NCBI GenBank assembly: GCA_026225255.1
Contig: JAMFSJ010000061.1
Location: 27,352-91,351 of the forward strand
DNA length: 64,000 bases
From: Methylacidimicrobium fagopyrum
Lineage (GTDB): Bacteria > Verrucomicrobiota > Verrucomicrobiia > Limisphaerales > UBA11358
Direction of reading: 5' to 3'
The notes below the pieces were generated by a model, which saw only the letters and a list, made by a program, of their open reading frames with translations, was not told the DNA's origin and made no database searches. Position numbers and translations under genes: made by a program. Each line of letters begins with the position of its first letter. Position 1 is the stretch's first letter. Below, in pieces: positions 1 through 8,827 of the stretch.

Positions 1-2732
1 TATTCTGAAGCGAGCACTTTGGGCACACCTTTGTTATCCACAATCGTGGCGCGGATGGGAACGAAATCAGCCCCGTCGGCCGTCAGGCCGGCGCCGGCAT
101 CATCCACCGTCACTTGGACGGCCGCAGTTCGCTCTGGATATTTTTTAACAACCCGTATCACCACTTTTCCGCCAATCAATCCCTCGGCGACCATCTCAAT
201 TTTTCCGGTGCGGTCGCGCCAGTGTGATTTAATGATGCCAAAATCGAACACATTCGTGAACGTGAACGGCGGATGCGGCAGGGCATGATAACCGGCGTCC
301 GGTTTCTGCGTGCCCACCACCTTGCCCAGCCACGTCAGGCGGACTTCTTCGCAATTGCCGTAGATGACCACGTTGGGATCGGACACCTGCGTCAATTCGT
401 GGGTGATATAAAGCATCGGACCGGTCTCGATCCCGGCCAGTTTGAAATCCGGATCATACTGGCTTTTGAAAAGGTAATAGCTGTAACGCGGCAGGCGAAA
501 TTCATCCAGCAGGCCGCCCCAAAACGGATCTGGATGATAGCCGCGTTGATGATCAATACCGCACCACAAGGCCGAACCTAGGCGGATCCGGGGACCGGCA
601 AAAACGCCGTCAAGGTCACGCGCCCGGATTGCCGCCTGTTTGAGCAAAGGACCTTCGCCCCATTCGCGTTTGACGCGAGTGGTGGCGTTATGGGAAAAGA
701 AATTGTCCACCTCTCCGCCATCGCCATATTCGCGCATGAACGAATTATTAGTTCCGTCCAAAGCGCCATAGTAATAGAAATCAAGGCCTCCTTTTTTCGC
801 CTCGTCCACATCCGCCACCGTGAACAGTCCGGGAAAAGGAAACTCCTCGTGCGCGATCCGGTGCATCTCATGAAGCATGCGCCCCGGCTGGTTGGGCGTT
901 TCATTGAGCGCCGTTTCCCATAACAGCATGGCCGGATGATTGCGGTCGCGCCGCACCAGATTGCGGGTGTCGGCGTAAATACGTTGCTCGAAAACCGCGT
1001 CCTTACCGTTAAAAAATTGCCAGCCGGGATTGGCGGTCGTGACTAGCATGCCGAGCTCATCACACGCGTCATAGAATGCGGGGTCTTGCGGATAATGCGC
1101 TGCTCGGATCATATTTACCCCGCCTTCACGCAGCAGCTTCACATCGCGCCACTGCCCGGAATTCGGGAGCGCATTGCCAACATAAGCGTAGTCTTGATGA
1201 TGGTTGACGCCATTCAGTTTCACGCCGATATATTTTTTGTTTACATACAATCCAGCCTGCCCTCGCATCTCAAAAAAGCGGATGCCGATCCGGGTTCGCA
1301 AACTGTCGCAGACCTTGTTGTCCTCAATGACTTCGGTGCGGATAAAATACAGATAAGGGTCGTTCGGAAACCAAAGTCGGACATTCTTTGGCTCAAGCGG
1401 CTGCACGATTTCTTGGCTGGATCCAGCGGTAAGTTCCACCGGCTTTTCCTGCCGCATCACCTCATGACCGTCCGTCGTCTCCAAAATGGTGCGCAGGGTG
1501 ATTGTGTGCCGAGCGCCGGAATCATTGACGATTTCTGTCCTCACCTCGAGCGAGGCATCGTTGCCGTTGACATTCTTTATTCCGACAAACACACCACCAC
1601 CGGCGACCGTGCGGCTCAACTCCGGCAAAGTCACATGGACGGGCGCGGTCTGGATCAAATACACATCGCGATAGATGCCTCCCAGATAAGTGAAATCAAG
1701 ATCGCCCTGCGGCTTGCCGGGCGGATAAGTCGGATCATCTGAGTTGTCCGCCCGCACGGCGATGAGGTTATCCCGCCCATCCGCGTTCAAGGCTGAACTG
1801 ATCTCGGCGGCAAACGGCAGGTAACCGCCAAAATGTTCCGCAACTTGTTTGCCGTTCACCCAGACGGTGCACTTACCCATCACGGCTTCAAAATAAACGA
1901 ATACTTTTTGATCTGCCGACGGCGCGGCGGTTTGAAAACGTTTGCGATACCAAGCTGGTCCCTGATAGTTCCGGCCACCGCTGGCATTCTCGCCGAGGAT
2001 TTCCAAACTGTGCGGCAAATTAGCGGCCTCCCATAAAGTATCGTCAAAACTGGGGTTTTCAGCACCCGCGGCGTCCGCCTTAAGAAACCGCCAACCAGGA
2101 TTAAAATTCGCAACCGAGCGCGAGCTGTTCGGGATCGAAAAGAACCCGGCCGTGGAAAACTGTGGCACCGGTTTGGCGGGAATGACATCATCTATCGCTG
2201 CATTGGCCCAATCTGCATGATCGCCTTGAACACCATCGCCGCCATCTGTGACCACTAGTCGTAATTCTTTAATGCCGGAGATATCGAGCGAAACATGTTT
2301 GGCTGGTTGGCCAAATTTCATAATACCGCTGTCGTATGCTTTGTGGTCGTCGAGCCATACCTGAAATTCCACGGAACCAGCCGCACCGCCCTGATCGTCC
2401 ACCCCAACATCAGCGGAGAAGAATTTATTTTGTCCGTTCAATTTGAAGACCATCTCTCCCGGGGCATGCGTGCCAAATCCTTTTTCATAACGTCGACCGG
2501 CAATGCTAATCGGTTGCCCGCTGATACTCGCGTCGTTACGAGTTTCCCGCCACCCTTGCGTGATCGAGGCGGCCATGTCGGTCTTAAGGTAGCGCAATAC
2601 CAACGGATTGACGGAGGACACCGCTCCGACGGCGTTTCCAGCTAATGTCAAGGCCATGATCCACGCGAGAATAAAAACTGCATTGCGATGAAGGCTTGCC
2701 CCGACATTAAAAAATGAAAGAAAGGATTTCAT
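1..2732 (-). CDS. GH2-family glycoside hydrolase (beta-galactosidase-like) with NPCBM domain; 3' end beyond window
   Basis: The minus strand is open from an ATG at 2730-2732 to the window edge (at least 910 codons, no stop seen), so the C-terminus is missing. Residues 1-38 look like an export signal. Residues about 41-180 fit an NPCBM carbohydrate-binding domain (FGTHAPGEM, a VDD motif, then LVVTDGGDG). A GH2 sugar-binding jelly roll follows from about 205, with an immunoglobulin-like domain and then the TIM barrel. The barrel shows the GH2 signature RAAHYPQDPAFYDACDELG near 545, a likely acid/base Glu611 in LNETP, and a likely nucleophile Glu668 in REYGDG. The family hydrolyses beta-linked glycans; the exact sugar cannot be read from sequence. 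An exported enzyme for plant or algal polysaccharide breakdown is the best inference. It is preceded by a long upstream region and has no visible operon partner. Confidence 0.9.
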   Translation of the reverse strand, partial: MKSFLSFFNVGASLHRNAVFILAWIMALTLAGNAVGAVSSVNPLVLRYLKTDMAASITQGWRETRNDASISGQPISIAGRRYEKGFGTHAPGEMVFKLNGQNKFFSADVGVDDQGGAAGSVEFQVWLDDHKAYDSGIMKFGQPAKHVSLDISGIKELRLVVTDGGDGVQGDHADWANAAIDDVIPAKPVPQFSTAGFFSIPNSSRSVANFNPGWRFLKADAAGAENPSFDDTLWEAANLPHSLEILGENASGGRNYQGPAWYRKRFQTAAPSADQKVFVYFEAVMGKCTVWVNGKQVAEHFGGYLPFAAEISSALNADGRDNLIAVRADNSDDPTYPPGKPQGDLDFTYLGGIYRDVYLIQTAPVHVTLPELSRTVAGGGVFVGIKNVNGNDASLEVRTEIVNDSGARHTITLRTILETTDGHEVMRQEKPVELTAGSSQEIVQPLEPKNVRLWFPNDPYLYFIRTEVIEDNKVCDSLRTRIGIRFFEMRGQAGLYVNKKYIGVKLNGVNHHQDYAYVGNALPNSGQWRDVKLLREGGVNMIRAAHYPQDPAFYDACDELGMLVTTANPGWQFFNGKDAVFEQRIYADTRNLVRRDRNHPAMLLWETALNETPNQPGRMLHEMHRIAHEEFPFPGLFTVADVDEAKKGGLDFYYYGALDGTNNSFMREYGDGGEVDNFFSHNATTRVKREWGEGPLLKQAAIRARDLDGVFAGPRIRLGSALWCGIDHQRGYHPDPFWGGLLDEFRLPRYSYYLFKSQYDPDFKLAGIETGPMLYITHELTQVSDPNVVIYGNCEEVRLTWLGKVVGTQKPDAGYHALPHPPFTFTNVFDFGIIKSHWRDRTGKIEMVAEGLIGGKVVIRVVKKYPERTAAVQVTVDDAGAGLTADGADFVPIRATIVDNKGVPKVLASE

Positions 2733-3227
2733 TGTGTGGATAAATTCAAATCGATAATTAAAATATTATTAAAATATTGTCAGTCTTGCTGTGAAATGTG
2801 CCCCAATGCAAACCCTCGTGTCGAACCTTTGAAAACATCCGTTTTTAAAAACTCGGGACCGCTCAAAAAGGCGGAAAATTAATTTCATCATTGTGGTAAG
2901 GAGAAAATTTATTCAAATCCGGGTTCACGGTCATTGAAGCTTTGCGTCAACCTATTGGACTTTTGCGTCAGCGGAGAAAAGCAAACCACATTGCTGGCTT
3001 CAAGTTTCGTCACGCCAACGGTAACTTCTAACCGCTAAATTATTGCTTTGTCTTGAGCCTGACTGATCCGACGAGATCGAATGCGGTTGTTTCTGCTATT
3101 ATTAATTCCAAAACTTGTGACCCAATCAAATCGATCAACTTTTCGCCGGCTCCTCTGAGTGAGGGGACTTCGCCGATTCAAGCCAGTTGATGTGTTAGTC
3201 TGAGCCGACCATGAAAGGGCCAGACGA
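2733..3227. other. Intergenic region upstream of the GH2 gene
   Basis: No supported gene in about 500 bases. The first 120 bases upstream of the GH2 start are AT-rich and could hold its promoter. A pair of direct repeats lies at 2941-2970 (separate entry). The right end leads into the decayed mobile-element zone. Confidence 0.6.
2941..2970. promoter_or_regulatory. Candidate operator: two TTTGCGTCA direct repeats 21 bp apart
   Basis: TTTGCGTCA occurs at 2941-2949 and again at 2962-2970. The start-to-start spacing of 21 bp is two helical turns, a layout used by AraC/XylS-type regulators. It lies about 210 bp upstream of the GH2 start. This is inference from spacing only; no regulator is encoded nearby. 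Confidence 0.3.
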
Positions 3228-3473
3228 ATGAAAGGGAAAAGGAATACAACGGATGAGATTTACAGGTCTTACGGGCAGCGGATTGCGGAGGAAGAGCGTG
3301 GTAGACATCTGCCGGGAAGAGAACATTTCCGAGGTGAGTTTTCACCGATGGAAGCAGCCGTTTGGGCAGCTGGAGGTCAATGAAGCGCGCCGACCGAAGG
3401 AGCTGGAGCGAGAGAGCAGCGGCTCAAGAAGATGCTGGTGAAGGAGATGCTGAAGAACCGCGTATTATCCTAA
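3228..3473 (+). pseudogene. IS3-family transposase OrfA remnant, frameshifted
   Basis: Three reading frames together spell an IS3 OrfA (HTH_8 / Tnp_1 type). MKGKRNTTDE starts at 3228. A shifted frame carries VVDICREENISEVSFHRWK and the conserved EARRPKELERE. A third frame continues with RLKKMLVKEMLKNRVL and stops at 3471-3473. At least two frameshifts inactivate it. OrfB is absent, and the sequence passes directly into a relaxase fragment on the other strand. The helix-turn-helix core is clear. I could not define inverted-repeat ends. Confidence 0.75.
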
Positions 3474-4013
3474 CCGAGAAAAAATTCCCGAAAACTGGCG
3501 TCCATTGTCCGGCCATCGGCCGAATCAATTCGACCGTCAGCACGCATGGCTTCCACCGTGACCAACTCGCCCTTGGTCACACTTTGACCGGCGGACATCC
3601 ACCGGTTGGCCTTGAGTTGAAGTCATCCGTCTTGCGCCAGTGCAATCGTCAGCGGGCGGCAAATGTTGACGTGGTCAAGTTGGCACCATGGCACCAGTAG
3701 CGCCTCGTCGCCGACTTCGACCAGCACGCCGTGTTTGACGATGCCGGATAATTTCCCCTGCGTGCCGGAGGCAAAACCGCGCAGCGGCTGATTGAACACC
3801 ACTATTTGTTCGGAAGAAAAAATCGTTCATCCCACTTTTGCGCTTACGTAAGGTCAACCTTTTCCAAGACCTTGATCTGATGTTCATCGGCGGCAACGAG
3901 CCTTTTCGTCTTCAATTTGTAGCGCACTCGTTCATTTACTCGATGCACTTCCGCCCAAGTTTGCGAGACGATTCACGATCAGAAAAGTCTGCGCTTGGCT
4001 TTGCGGCATTACT
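3470..4013 (-). pseudogene. MobF-type (TrwC/TraI-like) relaxase-helicase remnant
   Basis: Read on the minus strand in several frames. The pieces are VSQTWAEVHRVNERVR, then VLEKVDLT, a stop, and AQKWDERFF. In another frame follow VVFNQPLRGFASGTQGKLSG, VLVEVGDEALLVPW and ICRPLTIALAQDG, then TGA, then LQLKANR, KGELVTVEAMRADGR and DASFREF. From recall, this order matches the C-terminal helicase part of MobF conjugative relaxases, which normally continues as GYAVTSYGSQGKTVD. The TGA after AQDG is consistent with a CGA to TGA change. At least one frameshift and two stops make it non-functional. It ends exactly where the IS3 fragment ends, so the IS probably truncated it. Assignment rests on remembered family sequence and needs a search. 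Confidence 0.55.
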
Positions 4014-4034
4014 TTGTTCCCTTGTTGCAAAATT

Positions 4035-4544
4035 ATGAGTGAAGAAATTTTCGATATCGTCAACGAACGTGACGAGGTGATTGGGCAGGCCCCACGCAAG
4101 GAAGTTCACGCGCGCGAATTATGGCATCGCGCCATTCACGTTTTGGTTTTCAACGCCCGCGGCGAAGTTTTTTTGCAGAAACGTTCCATGACCAAAGATA
4201 CCGCGAAGGGCAAATGGGATTCGTCGTCGTCCGGCCACCTGGACACGGGCGAAGATTATGACGCCTGCGCGTTGCGCGAAGTGCGCGAAGAGATCGGCCT
4301 GCACCTGCCGCAACCACCGGCGCGAGTTTTCAAGTTGGAGGCGCGCCCCGAAACCGGCTGGGAATTTTGCTGGATTTACCGTTGCGAAAACGAAGGGCCG
4401 TTCGTGCTGCACCCGGATGAAATTGAAACCGGCGCCTGGTTTGCGCCGGACGCCGTCACTAAATGGGTGGATGAAAAACCGCAAGATTTCGCGAGCGCGT
4501 TTGTGTTGATCTGGAAATTGCTGGCCACCAATGGACGCAGTTAA
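4035..4544 (+). CDS. NUDIX hydrolase (YfcD / IPP-isomerase-like)
   Basis: 169 residues starting MSEEIFDIVNERDE. The start at 4035 was chosen over an in-frame upstream ATG at 4014 because MSEEIFDIV is the usual N-terminus of this subgroup. The complete Nudix box GHLDTGEDYDACALREVREE begins near residue 75, with the metal-binding REVREE present. The N-terminal layout (DERDEVIG-like, LWHRAIHVLVFN, LQKRS) matches the YfcD/isopentenyl-diphosphate isomerase-like branch, usually annotated as a putative pyrophosphohydrolase of unknown substrate. It is convergent with the DUF5069 gene, with 8 bp between stops. Cytosolic. Confidence 0.88.
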   Translation: MSEEIFDIVNERDEVIGQAPRKEVHARELWHRAIHVLVFNARGEVFLQKRSMTKDTAKGKWDSSSSGHLDTGEDYDACALREVREEIGLHLPQPPARVFKLEARPETGWEFCWIYRCENEGPFVLHPDEIETGAWFAPDAVTKWVDEKPQDFASAFVLIWKLLATNGRS

Positions 4545-4552
4545 ATCATCGC

Positions 4553-4978
4553 TCAAATCCGTTTTTCATCCGCGTCAATGTAGTCCACGAACGATTTAAT
4601 TTCCGTGCGATGCGTCAGCTGGGACTGTTCCATCCGCACTTGAAACCGCCCTTGGGCGGCTCCGTCGTTCGCCAGCGGACGACCTAAAATATCACTCCAG
4701 TGCGCTGCCTTTTCTTGCGCCGTTTTTTTGACATGGGTATGAACCCAATCGCACACTTCGCCGTCGGTGATCGAATTTTTCACGACCTCAATCATCTGTG
4801 CGTGCGTCACGCCAGCGGCCTTAAGCCACATGCCGTCAAAACCTTTGCCGAAATTATCCATGTAATCGGCCGGCAACTTCCCGGCAAGATGCAGGCGGAC
4901 CTTGTCCACGTAACGCGGCAGATAATTCCAACCGTCCATCGTCTCACGCGCGCTGCGCGGGTAAATGATTTGGCTCAT
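4553..4978 (-). CDS. DUF5069 domain protein
   Basis: 141 residues beginning MSQIIYPRSARETMDGWNYL. The start at 4978 is preferred over an extension from 5056, whose extra residues lack family character. The pattern PRSARE..GW.YLPR..DK.R.HLAGKLP.DY matches DUF5069, a small soluble family I associate with Verrucomicrobia and Planctomycetes. Function is unknown and no catalytic motif is evident. Confidence 0.8.
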   Translation of the reverse strand: MSQIIYPRSARETMDGWNYLPRYVDKVRLHLAGKLPADYMDNFGKGFDGMWLKAAGVTHAQMIEVVKNSITDGEVCDWVHTHVKKTAQEKAAHWSDILGRPLANDGAAQGRFQVRMEQSQLTHRTEIKSFVDYIDADEKRI

Positions 4979-5065
4979 GGCGCAAAGATGAGCCGCCTTT
5001 GCGGGCGTGACAATGTAAAAGATCGAGCCGGTATTCGCGGCTCGACGATTGGGCAATTAGCCACC

Positions 5066-5725
5066 TCAAAAGACGGGAGCCGGCTTCCGTCGCCGGATGA
5101 ACAGCCAACTTAATCCGCCCAAACCCGCCAGCGCCAGCGTGGTTGGTTCGGGAACGGCGCTGGCGATGACAAAATTATCTAATCCTCCCGGACTTGTGCT
5201 GTTAAAGCGAATTTGGTCAATCCCTGAAAAATTCAGCGTTGCCATCTGTTCGTTATAGCCATTTATCGTGACCGAAGAAAACGCGGGGTTGATGGTGCTC
5301 ACAAGGCTACCGTTGTTAAAACCGTAAAAGGTGTAGCTACCGGTGCCGCCATTTCGCTGAAGAAGATCGAACGAGACATCCACCGTGTTCGGAGTGGTGG
5401 TGGTGGGCACGGTGAAATTAATAGCCAGATTAGTGGTGTCGCCCGAGCCCGTATAGCCTTGGTTCATGCCGACCCAACTCCCGTAGAATCCGATGAGCTT
5501 CGGCCCATTTGAACCTTCCAGGCCCCAATTGCCCGAATCGCCGTTCGACATGCCATCAACCAGTATAAACGGATCAGCTCCGCCGACGCTGGTGGTGATA
5601 AAGCCCAGGTTAGTGTTGTTGATCAACGAATTTTCAAAGTTAACCACGGATTGCGCCTGGAGGCTAAAGGACGCGCCCCACCCAACCGTGGCTCCAACGA
5701 CTGCCAGTATTATTATCTTTTTCAT
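5066..5725 (-). CDS. PEP-CTERM sorting domain protein
   Basis: 219 residues. The N-terminal signal peptide (MKKIIILAVVGATVGWGASF then LQAQS) fixes the start at 5725. The middle is Ser/Thr/Gly/Asn-rich with beta-sandwich character. The C-terminus shows VPEPTTLALAGLGGLSWLF followed by IRRRK, the PEP-CTERM sorting signal: PEP motif, membrane segment and basic tail. Such proteins are exported and processed by an exosortase, which is not encoded in this window. The role of the exported domain is unknown. A second PEP-CTERM protein lies at 56367-57158. Confidence 0.88.
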   Translation of the reverse strand: MKKIIILAVVGATVGWGASFSLQAQSVVNFENSLINNTNLGFITTSVGGADPFILVDGMSNGDSGNWGLEGSNGPKLIGFYGSWVGMNQGYTGSGDTTNLAINFTVPTTTTPNTVDVSFDLLQRNGGTGSYTFYGFNNGSLVSTINPAFSSVTINGYNEQMATLNFSGIDQIRFNSTSPGGLDNFVIASAVPEPTTLALAGLGGLSWLFIRRRKPAPVF

Positions 5726-6027
5726 GGTTATTAGTAATCGGTTATCGGTCACGACTGAATTAGCTCTTGGTATGCCACCAAAAAAGAAAACCACTTTCGG
5801 GAATGGCCCGCCTTAACGTAACTCGTTCAACATTTTGATTTTGCAATTTCTAATTTTTATAAAATTAATTTTTTAGGCCCGCCAGTCTTGCCCGGCTCGC
5901 CTTGCTGCAGGACACATAGGGATTTTTTTGAGACACCGATTGGCCAATGAAAGCGGATGAAAAATTGGTTGCAGGAACCTTCGCGCCAGCTAGCTAGTAT
6001 ACCACCTCGAAAGAGGGGGACGATTTT
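5726..6027. other. Divergent intergenic region
   Basis: About 300 bases between the PEP-CTERM gene (left) and the DUF5009 gene (right). It has an AT-rich stretch around 5825-5875 and no convincing gene, RNA or repeat. Confidence 0.5.
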
Positions 6028-7338
6028 TTGAAAACATTCTGGCAATCTCAACCAATGACCAATGACATTCCGAATACCGCCCTGCCCCCAATCCAGCGCA
6101 TCACTTCCATTGACGCCCTGCGCGGATTCGTGATGTTCATGATGATTTTCGTAAACGATCTCGCCGGTGCGCCGGAGAAAATCGTGCCCAACTGGATGGT
6201 GCATTTCAGCGATCGGCATCACGGCGGCAGCGGCATGACATTTGTCGATCTGGTTTTCCCCGGGTTTCTTTTCATCGTCGGCATGTCCATTCCATTTGCG
6301 CTCGGGCCGCGTCTCGCGCGCGGCGAATCCGTCTGCAAAATTTTCCTCCACGTCGTCATCCGCACGATTTCACTGCTCGCCATCGGCATCCTGATGGTTC
6401 ACGAAACGCCGGATTCAGATCAACTGGGCTGGCCCGGTCAACGCTGGTGTCTGATGATGTATCTCGCGGCAATTTTTGCGTTCTGTTCCGTCGCGCCTAG
6501 AAATTACGGAGCCAAAACTGAAACCAAAAAATGGAATCGCTGGACGATTTCCAGCCTAGGTTTGCGCGTGATCGGTCTGCTCGCCATGGTCTGGCTGGCC
6601 CGCGTGTTTCGCGATGACAAAGGCCGCGCCATCCTCACGTTCGCGCCGTTTCATCTGGCCGTGGATTGGTATGGCATTCTCGGATTGATCGCCTGGGCGT
6701 ATCTGGTGGCTGCGGTGGTTTATCTCATTTTTCGCAATCATCGCACCGCCGTTTTGGGTTGCATGGTTTTATTGCTGGGCTTGTTCGCGGCGGATCGCAA
6801 AGGCTTGTTTGATAATTTCTGGCTGGCCAATTACGTCGGCATCGGCGAAATGCTCGGTTCGCTCGCGGCTATCTCCGTCGGCGGATTATTGCTGGGGTTG
6901 ATGCTGAAGGCCGTTGACTTGACCTCCTTGAAAGCGCGCGCAACCTTCACGTTCTGGTTCGTCGCCGCGTGTGCCGCCGGTGCGATTTTGCTAAAACCAC
7001 TTTATGGCATCAGCAAAAATAACGCGACGCCGCCGTGGTGTTTATGGTCGTGCGTCGTCACCGCGACCCTGTGGTTTTTGTTTTATCTGGTTTGCGACGT
7101 TCGTCCGGTCAAAATTATTTCCCGGCCGCTGGCGTTGGCCGGACAAAATGTCCTGTTGGCGTATCTGCTCTCGGAAATGTCGGTCTCGCTATTCGACGTG
7201 CTGCATATCAGCGATTGGTATGGCAGTTTGAGCGAGCCAAGCCTGGCCGCGGCGATTGCCCGTTCCGCCGCGTTCGGCGTGGTGGTTTTGCTCATCTCCA
7301 CCGGCTTGAACCGGATCGGTTTCCGGCTGCGGTTGTAA
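6028..7338 (+). CDS. DUF5009 / HGSNAT-like polytopic membrane protein
   Basis: 436 residues with about ten hydrophobic segments. The N-terminal signature RITSIDALRGFVMFMMIFVN is characteristic of DUF5009 and the related DUF1624, which groups with heparan-alpha-glucosaminide N-acetyltransferase (HGSNAT). A conserved His-rich loop follows (FSDRHHGGSGMTFVDLVFP). The family is thought to pass acyl groups across the membrane onto sugars, but the reaction here is unproven. A second ATG at 6055 (MTNDIP) is an alternative start. The downstream oxidoreductase begins 61 bp later on the same strand and may be co-transcribed. Confidence 0.82.
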   Translation: MKTFWQSQPMTNDIPNTALPPIQRITSIDALRGFVMFMMIFVNDLAGAPEKIVPNWMVHFSDRHHGGSGMTFVDLVFPGFLFIVGMSIPFALGPRLARGESVCKIFLHVVIRTISLLAIGILMVHETPDSDQLGWPGQRWCLMMYLAAIFAFCSVAPRNYGAKTETKKWNRWTISSLGLRVIGLLAMVWLARVFRDDKGRAILTFAPFHLAVDWYGILGLIAWAYLVAAVVYLIFRNHRTAVLGCMVLLLGLFAADRKGLFDNFWLANYVGIGEMLGSLAAISVGGLLLGLMLKAVDLTSLKARATFTFWFVAACAAGAILLKPLYGISKNNATPPWCLWSCVVTATLWFLFYLVCDVRPVKIISRPLALAGQNVLLAYLLSEMSVSLFDVLHISDWYGSLSEPSLAAAIARSAAFGVVVLLISTGLNRIGFRLRL

Positions 7339-7399
7339 CCAGAGTGCCGATCAAGAGATCTGCGCTCCAGTTGCTTTCCCAAAGAATTGCATTTGAAAA

Positions 7400-8821
7400 A
7401 TGTCCATAACCAAGCATTTTTCATCCATGCAACGATTTGATTTTGACGTGGCGATCATCGGCGGCGGCAGCGGCGGTTACGCGGCGGCGCGGACGGCGAC
7501 CAATGCCGGCTTGAAAACCGTCGTCATCGAAGGCGGCCAGGAAATCGGCGGCCTCTGCATCTTGCGCGGTTGCATGCCGACAAAGGCGTTGCTCTACGCG
7601 GCGGAAGTCAAACATCTGGCCGAACATGCGGAAACGTGGGGGGTGCGGGCGGGCAAAGTCGGCTTCAATTTGGCGCGCGTCATGGCGCGAAAATCCGCGC
7701 AGATCAAGGATTTTGCCGACCATCGCGCGCACCAACTCAGTAACGGCAAATTCAAATTCATCCGCGCCAACGCAACCTTTCTCGATCAACATACGGTTGA
7801 ATTGAGCGATGGAAAAAAGCTCACCGCCCGCAATTTCGTCATCGCCACCGGTTCCAGCGTCGCGCCTTCGCCCTTGCCGTCGTTGGTTGAAGTCGGCTAT
7901 TGGACGAGCGATGACGCGATCGCATTTAAAAAATTACCGAAGTCGCTCATCATTTTGGGCGGCGGCGCGATCGCGTGTGAGTTCGCGCAATTCTTCGCCC
8001 GTTTCGATGTCAAAGTCACTTTGATCCAACGGGGCGCCCATTTGCTGAAAGAATCCGATGCTGACACCGGCGCGGTGATCGGGAATGTTTTCACGCGTGA
8101 AGGCGTAAAAGTTTTCACGAACACCAAACTGGTTGGTGCCAAACGCAGCGGAAAATTGAAAACCATTTTGTTTGCGCACAATGGAAAAACTGTTTCCGTT
8201 TCCGCCGAGGAAATTTTATTTGCGCTGGGTCGCGTGCCCAATACGGCGTCTCTGGCTTTGGATAAAGCGGGCGTTAAAACGGAGGATAGCCGCATCGTCA
8301 CCAACGCCAAAATGCAGACGAGTGCGCCGCATATTTTTGCGGCGGGTGATTGCACGAGTCCGCACGAGATCGTCCATCTGGCCGTGACGCAAGGCGAAGT
8401 GGCGGGACACAATATCGTGAAGCCGAAGTCGCCGCGCAAAATGGATTATCGTTTGTTGATCTCCGTGGTGTTCACTGAACCGCAAGTGGCGACTGTTGGC
8501 CTCACGGAAAAAGAAGCGACGGCGCGCGGCATAAAATTTCTCACCGCCAGTTATCCGTTCAACGACCACGGCAAATCATTATTGATGGAAGCGAAGGATG
8601 GTTTTGTGAAATTACTCGCGCATCCGAAGTCGGGCGAGATTCTTGGCGGCGCGTGCACCGGGCCAAGTGGGGGCGAACTCATCCACGAAATCGTCGCGGC
8701 GATGGCGAAGCGCATGACCGTGCACGAACTCGCTGCGATGCCGCATTATCATCCCACACTGGCGGAAATCTGGACGTATCCGGCGGAGGAATTAGCGGAA
8801 AAGATCCCGCTCAAAAAATAA
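7400..8821 (+). CDS. Class I pyridine nucleotide-disulphide oxidoreductase (Lpd/MerA-like)
   Basis: 473 residues. The FAD-binding Rossmann motif GGGSGG is near residue 21. The redox-active disulphide lies in GGLCILRGCMPTK (Cys-x4-Cys). A second NAD(P)-binding motif GGGAIACEFAQFF is near 195, the second FAD motif is IFAAGDC, and the C-terminal dimerisation domain has HYHPTLAEIW with the family His/Glu pair. These are all hallmarks of dihydrolipoamide dehydrogenase, mercuric reductase and soluble transhydrogenase relatives. No lipoyl or 2-oxoacid dehydrogenase gene is nearby, and there is no MerA heavy-metal-associated N-terminus, so the substrate is undecided. An internal ATG at 7427 (MQRFDFDVAIIGGG) is an equally good start. 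Confidence 0.88.
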   Translation: MSITKHFSSMQRFDFDVAIIGGGSGGYAAARTATNAGLKTVVIEGGQEIGGLCILRGCMPTKALLYAAEVKHLAEHAETWGVRAGKVGFNLARVMARKSAQIKDFADHRAHQLSNGKFKFIRANATFLDQHTVELSDGKKLTARNFVIATGSSVAPSPLPSLVEVGYWTSDDAIAFKKLPKSLIILGGGAIACEFAQFFARFDVKVTLIQRGAHLLKESDADTGAVIGNVFTREGVKVFTNTKLVGAKRSGKLKTILFAHNGKTVSVSAEEILFALGRVPNTASLALDKAGVKTEDSRIVTNAKMQTSAPHIFAAGDCTSPHEIVHLAVTQGEVAGHNIVKPKSPRKMDYRLLISVVFTEPQVATVGLTEKEATARGIKFLTASYPFNDHGKSLLMEAKDGFVKLLAHPKSGEILGGACTGPSGGELIHEIVAAMAKRMTVHELAAMPHYHPTLAEIWTYPAEELAEKIPLKK

Positions 8822-8827
8822 GTTGGA

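Noticed and set aside
7400..8821. Calling the oxidoreductase mercuric reductase or Lpd by name
   Set aside because: No heavy-metal domain, no mer genes and no 2-oxoacid dehydrogenase genes nearby; only the class can be supported.
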